This document shows positions 1 through 7,539 of a DNA stretch of 34,579 bases, piece by piece; position 1 is the first letter of the stretch, and each line of letters opens with the position of its first letter. The stretch is from a virus. Position numbers and translations under genes: made by a program. The notes beneath the pieces were generated by a model. The model worked only from the letters and a program-made list of their open reading frames with translations, was not told the DNA's origin and searched no databases. The stretch spans positions 1 through 34,579 of IMG/VR virus record IMGVR_UViG_3300029952_000086. One strand, given 5' to 3'.

Positions 1-547
1 CCCCTTGAGTAAACAAGGCCAACATCAGGGCATCAGGAGTGGTTTGCCCGATAAGTCCCATCTGCATGGTCAAGTTCGCGGGGTCTTGAATAAATACTGT
101 GAACCCCAGGGGAGTAAAAAGTATCTCCGCTATTTCATAAGCTTGGGGTAAACTACCGTCCCATTGGTTATTCAGGATTTTGGCGTAGACTACCAAACGA
201 TAGTGGTCATCGGGAAGATTCACGAGACCAGAGGTGGGGTCTGTAGGTCCTTGCCAAACCCCCTGATCAAATCCTAACCCCGGAGTATCAAAAGCAAAAT
301 AGACTCCAGTAATGGGTTCCTCTAATTGTCTGCTTACTCCCACCCATTGACCAACCACATCCAGTTGACTCCCCACAGCAACATCCACATCATACAAACC
401 GTTCATCACCTGGTAGAGTGCAATCATGTCAGCGAAAGGCTGACAGGTAGCAGAGACCATTGAGGTGAAGTTAGGCTTATTGGAATGCTCAGAGGTGATT
501 AGATTTGTATATGGGTAACTGAGGCCCGTAACGTTAGTTATGGACAT
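1..547 (-). CDS. DUF2612-type baseplate protein, 3' end outside the window
   Basis: The gene starts with ATG at 547 and stays open for 182 codons to the left edge, so its C-terminus is missing. The protein has the pattern of the phage DUF2612 family: an N-terminal segment that reads through LYQVMNGLYDVDVAVGSQLD, then VVGQWVGVSRQL, and a later LPDDHYRLVVYAKIL stretch. These proteins lie directly after the J-like baseplate protein in many contractile-tailed phages and probably form the distal part of the baseplate wedge that carries fibres. The J-like gene stops at 548, one base before this start codon, so the two are consecutive members of one operon. Family assignment is by sequence memory; the wedge role is inferred from gene order. 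Confidence 0.8.
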   Translation of the reverse strand, partial: MSITNVTGLSYPYTNLITSEHSNKPNFTSMVSATCQPFADMIALYQVMNGLYDVDVAVGSQLDVVGQWVGVSRQLEEPITGVYFAFDTPGLGFDQGVWQGPTDPTSGLVNLPDDHYRLVVYAKILNNQWDGSLPQAYEIAEILFTPLGFTVFIQDPANLTMQMGLIGQTTPDALMLALFTQG

Positions 548-1729
548 TTAAGCCACCGACAATTGGATATTAGCTGCCGTACAGCTAGCTGCAGCGTTAT
601 AGGCAATGGTAACATTCCCCGTTCCTGTGGGACTAGCGCTCGTTCCTAAATAGAAGGTAGAGATGTAGAAGGTAGCTCCTAAGGACCCCCCGAGAGAGGC
701 CACTGCGGAGGCCTGTGAGGCATAAACATCCTCTCCAATCCCCAGAGCTGCGGTGAATGCGGCTAGGGCATTCATCAAGGCGACTCCCGTAGTCGATACA
801 TAGCCATTTAATGGCTGAATGGTCACCGCATAATAGATCGGAACTTCCATTAGTTCAAAGAAGTTAATAGTAGTGGGAAGCCCCACCTGGTCCACACTGA
901 TATACTGAGTGGTTCCGTAGGTCTGAATACCGGGGGGCTTCTCAAGAGCGATAGCCTGACCGATCAATGTTACTGAGCCGCCCTCCACAATGGGGGCAAT
1001 ACTATGGGCCGGAACTCCATTACTATCGGTGGCCCCCGTGGCATTCTCATATATGTAAGACCTTCCCACCCCAGGGACATTGGCTACGTTTGCTGCGATA
1101 GCGTCAATGATTGACCGGGCCGGTATTGCAGTCGAGTTACTTTGGCGAATTCGAAGAGCCCCATCCGTTTCAAGTGGGTTTCCCACAGTGGCCGCAGCAG
1201 TATTCGTAAATGTCTGCCAACCCGACTGGGGGTTATAGATGGTGTTAATCTGTCCAATGCCTGCGGCAATCGATCCAGGGGCCTGGGCCGTAACGGTAAC
1301 GGTGGTGGACCCGGAAATCCCTATGGTTACTGAGGGAGGAAGCCCCCACATATTCCCATTGACGTCTTCCACCACTCCGTTAAGTATGACGGTTCCGACT
1401 GTTCCTCCGACATTACCAACGGCCTGAGAGTTAGTAGGAGCTAGTCTCTGCATTCCATTGATCTTCACCAGGGAAGATAGATTCGTTCCTTGAGAATAAG
1501 AGGGTGAGAAAGATTGAAAGACTGAAATGGCAGCCTGGTTACAATCATTAATGGCCGAAGCGATAGCCGCTATCCACTGTCCATCCTGAGAATCAGGGTC
1601 GACATAAATGTCCGATCCGTAGATACCCTGGAAGGTAGCAATTAAGCTATTGTAAATGTCATTAAACAGGGGAGCCGAGATACCCGTAGAAGAGATAGTC
1701 GGTCCAAGTGTCGCAAGAGGGTAGGTCAT
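548..1729 (-). CDS. Baseplate J-like wedge protein
   Basis: This 393-residue protein matches the Baseplate_J family (P2 gpJ, Mu gp47, T4 gp6 type). The N-terminus has the usual helical opening with FNDIYNSLIATFQGIYG and DPDSQDGQWIAAIASAIND. A glycine-rich beta region (about residues 105-165) follows, then the diagnostic ETDGALRIRQSNS segment at about 187-199 and the IDAIAANVANVPGVG segment. Such proteins form the baseplate ring that triggers sheath contraction. The start codon overlaps the stop of the gp25-like gene by one base, and the DUF2612 gene follows with no gap. Length and domain order look complete. Confidence 0.93.
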   Translation of the reverse strand: MTYPLATLGPTISSTGISAPLFNDIYNSLIATFQGIYGSDIYVDPDSQDGQWIAAIASAINDCNQAAISVFQSFSPSYSQGTNLSSLVKINGMQRLAPTNSQAVGNVGGTVGTVILNGVVEDVNGNMWGLPPSVTIGISGSTTVTVTAQAPGSIAAGIGQINTIYNPQSGWQTFTNTAAATVGNPLETDGALRIRQSNSTAIPARSIIDAIAANVANVPGVGRSYIYENATGATDSNGVPAHSIAPIVEGGSVTLIGQAIALEKPPGIQTYGTTQYISVDQVGLPTTINFFELMEVPIYYAVTIQPLNGYVSTTGVALMNALAAFTAALGIGEDVYASQASAVASLGGSLGATFYISTFYLGTSASPTGTGNVTIAYNAAASCTAANIQLSVA

Positions 1730-2142
1730 TAGGTCACCGAAGAAATTCCAAGGGTATAAGTATATCCAATTGAGTCCCCGATATTCGAGACATTCAGGTT
1801 GGACAGGATAACTTGTCCATAGACAGTATCTACCGTGCAGGCTACAAAAGCCCGACGAGTCTCTGTGTTGACTCCGCTAACATAATCAACGATTTCGTTG
1901 ACTCCCTGCGTATCCAGAATTGCCCCCTGGATAGCCTGATCATAAGAGGCCATTCGATCCATCCCCAGGATTTTGGTGTCATAGGGGACTCCCACAGTGG
2001 GGTCAAGGAACCATTCCCCCTGAACAAGTCCGAGCCGGGTCTGGATAGCCTGAGCCACCGCTTCCGGCTGATTGACCCAAAAATTCCCAGACTGTTGCCC
2101 GAAGGTATAATCACCACGAGAATCAAGTTTTCTGTAGATCAT
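1729..2142 (-). CDS. gp25-like baseplate wedge protein
   Basis: The 137-residue product resembles the T4 gp25 / P2 gpW family of small baseplate wedge proteins. It shows the family pattern of an N-terminal strand, a helix with AVAQAIQTRLGLVQGEWFLD, the GVPYDTKILG turn, a second helix (QAIQGAILDTQGV) and C-terminal strands. The conserved E-W-F-L-D segment is where these proteins contact the sheath and the J-like ring. The gene lies between the spike and the J-like gene and overlaps the spike stop by four bases. An older family name calls it lysozyme-like, but no catalytic pattern is seen. Confidence 0.88.
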   Translation of the reverse strand: MIYRKLDSRGDYTFGQQSGNFWVNQPEAVAQAIQTRLGLVQGEWFLDPTVGVPYDTKILGMDRMASYDQAIQGAILDTQGVNEIVDYVSGVNTETRRAFVACTVDTVYGQVILSNLNVSNIGDSIGYTYTLGISSVT

Positions 2143-2831
2143 GTTGGAGGCCCACTGTTATTGCTTCCACTCTGTACCCCACTATGTTCATGGGTACTTC
2201 CAATGGAGTGGCCATTGTTAGTAAAGGTTCCTGTAGAAGCCACATTGCCATTTAAGGCGATAGTTCCAGAGGAGTTTATTGTAGTGTTCGTGGTATTTAG
2301 TACCACATTGGCTGAGGTGACTGTAACGGTTCCCGTGCCACTGGTTTCTTTCAAATCGATCAGGGTGTTACCCGTCTCTGACCTAAGCTGAGTTGAGGTA
2401 GCGCTGACATTAGTTAAGAGCCGGGTCTGCGACCGGATACCAACAAAAGCAAATCCATCCGATAGGTCATGCATCCTGAGCTCTGTGGGGTTCACGTTTC
2501 TTCCATAGTACCACCAAGAGTCAATACACCGAGAGGCGAATATTACTAAGGCTTCATCCCCCTTCGCTATGGGGAAGGTTAGTGTATAACCCCCACCATT
2601 CGGGAAATAAACAGGAACATCAATTAATAGGGGGAGATTCACCCAGTTATTGGCCCCCGTTTGAGGATCCTCTACAGGAACGGGTATCTGGGGCAATGCC
2701 GTGCACGTTAGGGCCGTTGTATTGAAGCTCTGGATGATACAGGGGAGGGCCGTCCATAACTCTCTCTGGCGCCCATCCAGGGCCGCTATGAACAGCTCTT
2801 GGAGATTCTCAAATCTTTCTCTACGGTCCAT
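2139..2831 (-). CDS. Gp138-like membrane-puncturing spike protein
   Basis: The 230-residue product has an N-terminal OB-fold-like part (about 20-140) with the typical IPVPVEDPQTG, NGGGYTLTFPIAKGDEALV and SRCIDSWWYYG stretches of the Gp138/gpV spike family. A repetitive strand-forming segment rich in T, N and G (about 165-205) should form the triple-stranded beta-helix. The C-terminus contains His214-Glu-His216, the H-x-H pair that coordinates an iron ion at the needle tip in P2 gpV and phi92 gp138. The protein should sit under the hub and pierce the outer membrane on contraction. It lies between the hub and gp25-like genes, as expected. Confidence 0.9.
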   Translation of the reverse strand: MDRRERFENLQELFIAALDGRQRELWTALPCIIQSFNTTALTCTALPQIPVPVEDPQTGANNWVNLPLLIDVPVYFPNGGGYTLTFPIAKGDEALVIFASRCIDSWWYYGRNVNPTELRMHDLSDGFAFVGIRSQTRLLTNVSATSTQLRSETGNTLIDLKETSGTGTVTVTSANVVLNTTNTTINSSGTIALNGNVASTGTFTNNGHSIGSTHEHSGVQSGSNNSGPPT

Positions 2832-2832
2832 T

Positions 2833-3786
2833 TTAGGTTCCGGTTACCACAGCTTGGTTTATGGGGGCCGAGGTATCAATGGCCAGGCAAACAAGCTCAG
2901 TATACCAAGCATTCCCCCGTGTGTCACCTTCATGTTCTGCTACATAAATTCGATAGGTCCCATCTTTTGATAAGGCCGTGTTGTGTTGAAAAGCCGTCCA
3001 GGAATTATAGGAAATGGGAGCCCCGGTAGCATCTTTGAACATAGTCTGAGTAATATCATTATTGTTCAGCTTTACTAGCCCACCGATCTTCAGTTTACTA
3101 TTGAGTAAACACTTAACCTTAATCCCGCCATCCGTTTGTTCTGGTATCCCTACCATCCCCGTTAGTCGATTAATCTCGACGGCTTGACCAGGAAGATACC
3201 CTCGATCAAGTAGGATGTTAACCTGTCCGTTTTGAATTGACCAAGAGGTATTCATTGTATTCATTGAATTCCGCATTTGAGTCCTGGCCATACCAAACAT
3301 CACCTTGCCACGGAGATTAGGAACATGCTGGGCGTCCCCGAAGTCGGGCATATATCCAGCCTGAGTCTGGGGCATACTCTTGATGACCTCGTTCACTCGA
3401 TCCACATTACTGGCCGAGGCCCCTATGGAGGTGTTTATGAACCCCTGATTGTATCCGATATCCCCATCAGAGGCTAGGATATCTAGAAAGGTATCCGTGG
3501 CATTTTCTCGACCTACTCTAAACTGTTTGATGGTTCCTTGGAAGATTACCCCATAGGACCCATTTTGATATCCGGCATTCAGTACTACCTGATCGAATTC
3601 CCCGCGAGTAACCACAGAGGTAATGGTGTCTCCACTGACGTTATAAACTCGAATAGCCGCTGAGTTAGGGCTTTCTACATCAGCCGCCTGGATCTCGAAT
3701 CGAATTCTCATTTGAGATAGATCTAAGCCTTTGGCCCCCGTATAGAGAACCAGTCCTACCTTCCTAACCCATTGGTCTGGTGTCAT
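2833..3786 (-). CDS. Baseplate hub protein (gp27/gpD-like)
   Basis: This 317-residue protein reads like the hub proteins of small myoviruses related to Pam3 and phiTE. Visible features are an early strand set with LSQMRIRFEIQAADVESPNS and IRVYNVS, followed by GEFDQVVLNAGYQNG and IFQGTIKQ, a pattern shared with gpD-type hubs. The middle part has a helix with VNEVIKSMPQTQ and the end returns to beta structure. The hub normally forms a trimer that links the tail tube to the spike. It lies directly before the spike gene and overlaps the plug gene by four bases. The role rests on gene order and on the N-terminal pattern. Confidence 0.8.
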   Translation of the reverse strand: MTPDQWVRKVGLVLYTGAKGLDLSQMRIRFEIQAADVESPNSAAIRVYNVSGDTITSVVTRGEFDQVVLNAGYQNGSYGVIFQGTIKQFRVGRENATDTFLDILASDGDIGYNQGFINTSIGASASNVDRVNEVIKSMPQTQAGYMPDFGDAQHVPNLRGKVMFGMARTQMRNSMNTMNTSWSIQNGQVNILLDRGYLPGQAVEINRLTGMVGIPEQTDGGIKVKCLLNSKLKIGGLVKLNNNDITQTMFKDATGAPISYNSWTAFQHNTALSKDGTYRIYVAEHEGDTRGNAWYTELVCLAIDTSAPINQAVVTGT

Positions 3787-4097
3787 GGCGTAGTTACAAA
3801 ATAAAGATGTCCGGTAGACCCAAGATTGTTAATGGTCGGGGGAATGTAGACATCCCCATCGGTTTGAGCAATTAGTTGACCCCCCCAGTTCATGTACCCA
3901 TATTGACCCAATAAATCACACCCTGTCACTAGGGGAATAGCGGTCAATTGAGGAATAGTACCAGTCACGTCATAGATGTCTATATTCCAGCAGTCGGACG
4001 GGTCACACCAATAAACCGTGACCTGGTACTCAGTTCCCCCCAGAGAGATATTAAATATCTGTGGGTTGGGGCTAAGGGGGATTTCATAAGGGGTCAT
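3783..4097 (-). CDS. Baseplate plug protein (Pam3 gp18-like)
   Basis: The 104-residue product starts MTPYEIPLSPNPQIFNISLG and carries a strand-rich body with YQVTVYWCDPSDCWNIDIYD, which matches the phage baseplate plug family described in cyanophage Pam3. In that structure the plug closes the lumen of the hub. The gene is placed between the Dit-like and hub genes and overlaps both by four bases, the same order as in related baseplates. Two cysteines in a W-C-x5-C pattern are part of the family. It appears full length. Confidence 0.8.
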   Translation of the reverse strand: MTPYEIPLSPNPQIFNISLGGTEYQVTVYWCDPSDCWNIDIYDVTGTIPQLTAIPLVTGCDLLGQYGYMNWGGQLIAQTDGDVYIPPTINNLGSTGHLYFVTTP

Positions 4098-4786
4098 GGC
4101 AATGGGCTATATGTCGGAGTACTGGATGATAAACTACTCACCCCACTGGGAGTGGGAGCATTCAAAGCCGGGTTAGCGGCATTGTTAATGGTTACCACTG
4201 AGGTATTCACTAGGATGACCGCTCGCATCGTAATGGTTAGGTAGAGGGCATTTTCAGTCTTGTTATCATTCTCCAGAGAGACGGATTTAATCAGCATGTT
4301 TTGGTAGACTCGGCGACCCGTATAAACACTACAGAGTACCCCATTGGCCTGAGTGGCTATTAGCTTATTGTAGATAGCATTCATCTGGGAAGTTCCCTGC
4401 CCAGAAATGGAAGACAGAATGGAGCCAGCGGCCCCGATAGCCCCGGATACTTGCTGATACAGGTTGACCGCTTGTCCTACCACAGGGCTCACTGAGGCAG
4501 CCGCTGCCACTGCAGAGTTCACCAGACTACTAGAACCCGATGGGCTGTTTGACCAAGCCGCCTTAATAATCACTTCAGCTGGTCGTTTAATGAAATGGTC
4601 CGAGATTACGGCTCCCTGCTCTATGGGGTGATCCGTAATCTCGATATCGTCAGTCTGTCTTTCTTCGATAGTGGCTTGAGGAATGAAACTACTCCCATCG
4701 GCCCCCATTATCCCTCTTTTGGGTTTCACAATAAGGGAACCCAATCCCATCTGGACACCGGCACTTACGAATCCGCTGAGGCTCAT
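4094..4786 (-). CDS. Dit-like tail tip protein
   Basis: The 230-residue protein begins with an amphipathic, glycine-rich leader. It is followed by IPQATIEERQTDDIEITDHP and a QGAVISDHFIKRPAEVIIKA stretch, which marks the Dit-like phage tail protein N-terminal domain. An alanine/serine-rich helical part (about 85-135) and a second strand pair with YTGRRVYQNMLIKSVSLEN follow. The C-terminus is a low-complexity tail rich in P, S and T. Proteins of this kind form a ring at the junction between tube and hub. The gene overlaps the tape measure and the plug by four bases each. Confidence 0.78.
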   Translation of the reverse strand: MSLSGFVSAGVQMGLGSLIVKPKRGIMGADGSSFIPQATIEERQTDDIEITDHPIEQGAVISDHFIKRPAEVIIKAAWSNSPSGSSSLVNSAVAAAASVSPVVGQAVNLYQQVSGAIGAAGSILSSISGQGTSQMNAIYNKLIATQANGVLCSVYTGRRVYQNMLIKSVSLENDNKTENALYLTITMRAVILVNTSVVTINNAANPALNAPTPSGVSSLSSSTPTYSPLP

Positions 4787-6519
4787 CCTTTTACTGCTCC
4801 GCTTAGGTCACGAATGGCATTCCCGTATATTCTCGACTGAGAAGAGGCCACCTGATCTGCGATGGCCTTTGATTCAGTTCCAGTGACGTTGATGACTGTG
4901 GAGTTGGTAAAAGTCACCGACTTACTCCCCGAATTATCCCCCAGCTTAGCCTGATCCATCATGGAGAGAAGCTTCGACGCATACAGGGGGTCTGTGGCGT
5001 AGGTTCCCTGAAGGGACTTAGCGAAAGCCCTTGGATCGTCCTCATGTTTTCTGGCTTCAGAATAGGCGGGATGCGTGGCTAAAAGTTTAGCGTGGGCCTC
5101 AAAGGCCTCTTCGATAGAATCGAACTTCTTGAACTTTTGAGCTACCTTAACATCCACACCATTGGGGTGTTCAGTGGTCATCGCCTCTACAAAATTACCT
5201 GCCTTGATGTCCGCTTTACTGGCTTTGATACCAAATGGGTTGTTGCTCCCTACCGGCATCTTCCTACCGTTTCCACTCTCAAGTTTCCACTGAGCCAAGG
5301 TCACCTCGGCTGGGATGTTGTATTTAGACTGACCAGCTAAGGCCAAATCGGTAATCTGTTGGGGAACGCTCCCGGATGGTGTGGTCGGAATAGGCGGGGC
5401 TTTAGTTTGAGTACTAAGCAGATCAGGACCTTGAGAAACTCCAGACGGCAACCCTGAGGGTTGAATGGTTAGGCGTTTGGCCAGACGATCATTAAAGGCC
5501 TGGTTATTCTCTGCTTCTCCCTGTAACAGGGAGTTGGATGTGGGTTTCTTCAGGGCTAATCGTTTAGCCAGCTTATCATTGAAGGCCTTCTGAGCTTCTG
5601 CTTCTCCAGGAAGCAGGGTTCCGGTAGGGGCCTTTTGATCCATCGCGTCCAACTGAGCCTGAGCCTCGGGGGTCAATTTCCCATCAGGACCCAAACGAGA
5701 GTCCTTAGTCGACTTTACTTTGTCTCTGGTAAGGTCATCCACTAATCCCTTGAAGGGGTTTTTTCCCTTTTTCTCGATATTCATGAAGTAATGAGTCCAC
5801 CAGCCCATAGCTTCCAGTAACTGACCGTTCAACCATTTAAAGCTGGGTTCGAGGCCAATCATCATAGCCGATCCCAAAACTTTAAAATGAGCCTCAAGAT
5901 TATCCAGACCTGAGGTGTATTCCAACATCGTGCTCTTTTGCTTGTCGATGTCAACACCAAATTGAGAGTAGAGATCTAGGTTTTCTTTTTTCTTCTTGGT
6001 TAGCTCGTCCAGATGGTCACGCATCTGATGGTATGTATCCGCATCGATACCGAACATCGATGCATATTGCGCACCGATATACTCAGGCATCTGTTTTGTG
6101 GCCCCCACCAGGTCCAGCATGACGTCAGAAACGTCTCGGCCAGTGACTTTAACCCCCATAGCCTCTAACATTCCCTTGAGACCCGGATTCAGCCGCAGCG
6201 CTTGGGCCACTCCGTGGATAGCGCTACCCATTGCCTCGCCTTCGATACCGACTTGCTTGCCAGCATAGGCCATAGCAGTTAGGTTCTTAACTGTGCTACC
6301 CGAAAGCTCAGCTTGAAAATACATCTTTCTCATGCTGTAAGCGAATTCGGTTACTGCAGCATCCACAGCTGCAACAGCAGAAGCCGCAACGGTTCCCACC
6401 TTCATTACTTTGGCGCCAGTAGTTTCCAAACCGGCGAACATCTTTTTGAAGGAGACCTGGTCGACTACATAGCCCAGCTTGACCATGTACTCCTGCATCA
6501 CCTCTGTGGTACCGGACAT
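4783..6519 (-). CDS. Tape measure protein with C-terminal GH73-like glucosaminidase domain
   Basis: This 578-residue protein is the tail-length ruler, judged from its place between chaperones and baseplate and from its helical body with a hydrophobic segment near residues 41-57 (VGTVAASAVAAVDAAV). Residues about 383-526 form a FlgJ/GH73-like peptidoglycan hydrolase: YNIPAEVTLAQWKLESGNG carries the likely catalytic Glu414, and SNNPFGIKA and FDSIEEAFEAHAKLL are further family landmarks. This domain should help the tail cross the cell wall at infection. Between the two parts lies a linker with two near-identical 28-residue units (298-325 and 326-353), each containing AFND-K/R-LAKRL. The protein is short for a tape measure, implying a short tail. 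The start ATG overlaps the stop of the preceding small gene as TAATG. Confidence 0.88.
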   Translation of the reverse strand: MSGTTEVMQEYMVKLGYVVDQVSFKKMFAGLETTGAKVMKVGTVAASAVAAVDAAVTEFAYSMRKMYFQAELSGSTVKNLTAMAYAGKQVGIEGEAMGSAIHGVAQALRLNPGLKGMLEAMGVKVTGRDVSDVMLDLVGATKQMPEYIGAQYASMFGIDADTYHQMRDHLDELTKKKKENLDLYSQFGVDIDKQKSTMLEYTSGLDNLEAHFKVLGSAMMIGLEPSFKWLNGQLLEAMGWWTHYFMNIEKKGKNPFKGLVDDLTRDKVKSTKDSRLGPDGKLTPEAQAQLDAMDQKAPTGTLLPGEAEAQKAFNDKLAKRLALKKPTSNSLLQGEAENNQAFNDRLAKRLTIQPSGLPSGVSQGPDLLSTQTKAPPIPTTPSGSVPQQITDLALAGQSKYNIPAEVTLAQWKLESGNGRKMPVGSNNPFGIKASKADIKAGNFVEAMTTEHPNGVDVKVAQKFKKFDSIEEAFEAHAKLLATHPAYSEARKHEDDPRAFAKSLQGTYATDPLYASKLLSMMDQAKLGDNSGSKSVTFTNSTVINVTGTESKAIADQVASSQSRIYGNAIRDLSGAVKG

Positions 6520-6680
6520 TATTGGTCTCGCTTCAAAAGATTAACATTATGTGCTTCTACATCTAAGGCTTCATTCAACTTCACGACATCCAATAGGCTA
6601 AGTGACCCATTCTTCAGGGACTCGTAGGAACAAAGATGTCGGAGAACCGGCCTCATCAGCCAGTCCTCCTTACTGGCCAT
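6519..6680 (-). CDS. DUF6889-like tail chaperone part, probably made by -1 frameshift
   Basis: A 53-codon frame from ATG 6680 encodes a product with the landmarks EDWLMRPVLRHLC, YESL, SLLDVVKLNEALDVEA; this resembles the small DUF6889 family found between tail chaperone and tape measure genes of myoviruses. No Shine-Dalgarno site precedes the ATG. The frame is open upstream without a stop into the slippery site at 6740-6734, so the natural product is probably a 190-residue fusion: 119 residues of the upstream chaperone plus 71 residues in the -1 frame, with a GGGG linker. This mirrors lambda gpG and gpGT. Independent translation from ATG 6680 remains possible. Confidence 0.8.
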   Translation of the reverse strand: MASKEDWLMRPVLRHLCSYESLKNGSLSLLDVVKLNEALDVEAHNVNLLKRDQ

Positions 6681-6691
6681 CGACACCAGGC

Positions 6692-7090
6692 TTACTGAGC
6701 CGCCCCCTCCGCTACTGCAGAAAGGGCGGTACGAAAAAAATCACCCAGGTTCTCCAGGATTACCTCAGTCACGATATTGACCATCGTCTTCATGGTGATA
6801 TCCTGGAACATCATGACTCCGTCGGATGTTTGGAGTTTGGCCCAATCCTTTCCCTGGGATCGAAGAACCACAGATAAACATTTGTGAGTGACATAATCAC
6901 TGTCTTCATCCGATAGTTTGGACAACAGGAGGATCACCATGATCGTGTGATCTTTCTCCACGTTCTTGGGGTCCATCATTCCCTGGATGGCAAAGGAGAA
7001 TGGGGTTAGCCGCCGAGCCAGATTCAGCTGATCGAAGACGCTCAGTTCCCCGATCCTGAAGCTCTCCCCATTAATGGTGGAGATTCTCAT
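6692..7090 (-). CDS. Tail assembly chaperone (gpG-like)
   Basis: The 132-residue protein starts MRISTINGESFRIGELSVFD and is mostly helical, as tail assembly chaperones are; it lies between the tail tube and the tape measure gene. The ATG at 7090 overlaps the tube stop codon as ATGA, which fixes this start over a longer frame upstream. The gene contains a T-TTT-TTT heptamer in the correct phase at residues 118-119, after which the zero frame runs only 13 more residues to TAA at 6692. Translation therefore likely yields a short form and a longer frameshifted form. Chaperones of this type coat the tape measure during tube assembly and are not in the virion. Confidence 0.82.
   Translation of the reverse strand: MRISTINGESFRIGELSVFDQLNLARRLTPFSFAIQGMMDPKNVEKDHTIMVILLLSKLSDEDSDYVTHKCLSVVLRSQGKDWAKLQTSDGVMMFQDITMKTMVNIVTEVILENLGDFFRTALSAVAEGAAQ
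6700..6740 (-). promoter_or_regulatory. Candidate programmed -1 ribosomal frameshift site
   Basis: Reading the minus strand, positions 6740-6734 are T TTT TTT with codons GAT TTT TTT, exactly the X XXY YYZ phase for -1 slippage. Four bases downstream, CCGCCC (6729-6724) can pair with GGGCGG (6705-6700) to give a six-pair all-GC stem, extendable by two T-G wobbles. The -1 frame is open from the heptamer through the next gene to its stop at 6519. All three elements expected of a tail-chaperone frameshift are thus present. Efficiency cannot be judged from sequence. Confidence 0.75.
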
Positions 7091-7530
7091 GCTCCGTTGC
7101 CCAGAGTACGGTCGATGATGCCACAGTCGAATTCCCAAACATTCGTTCCTCCGTCCATCGCATATTTGATCTCCGGAGCTTTCTTGAAGGCCACGATCTG
7201 AGCAGTGATTGCGTCACCCGTAAGGGTGTTGGAGAGGCTGACGGTGTTCTGACCGTGACTCGCACCGGAGGATGTTTGGAGGGCATACATCAACGACAGC
7301 TGTTGGTTGACTGGAGAGGTCTTTAGCAGGGTCACGGTCAGGTGACCCGATTTATTGGCATGCAAGGAATGCATGACCGCACCATCCGCACCCACAGTCA
7401 TCGTATTGATGTCCGTAGTTGGGGTGATCGTGATGCCCTCTTCAGCGGTTGCTGCACCAGCCGCCAGATTGACTGATCCGCCAGGACCGACAATGGAGGC
7501 GTTTGTATCTAGAAACGAGTAGGTTGCCAT
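7087..7530 (-). CDS. Tail tube protein (DUF3277 / PhiTE-type)
   Basis: The 147-residue protein is of the DUF3277 type, the tail tube of phiTE-like myoviruses. Characteristic are the opening MATYSFLDTNASIVGPGGSV, an EEGITITPTTDINTMTVGAD stretch, the SGHLTVTLLKTSPVNQQLS strand-helix pair and the C-terminal WEFDCGIIDRTLG. The tube forms the inner conduit within the sheath. It is coded directly after the sheath gene with a nine-base gap and a good AAGGA site, and its stop overlaps the chaperone start. The protein appears complete. Confidence 0.92.
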   Translation of the reverse strand: MATYSFLDTNASIVGPGGSVNLAAGAATAEEGITITPTTDINTMTVGADGAVMHSLHANKSGHLTVTLLKTSPVNQQLSLMYALQTSSGASHGQNTVSLSNTLTGDAITAQIVAFKKAPEIKYAMDGGTNVWEFDCGIIDRTLGNGA

Positions 7531-7539
7531 TTCTTATCC

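Noticed and set aside
1813-2391. 192-codon plus-strand frame opposite gp25 and spike genes
   Set aside because: Crosses two well-supported minus-strand genes and shows no domain pattern.
5100-5373. Glucosaminidase domain as the phage endolysin
   Set aside because: It is in frame with the tape measure, without its own start site, so a role at entry is more likely than in lysis.
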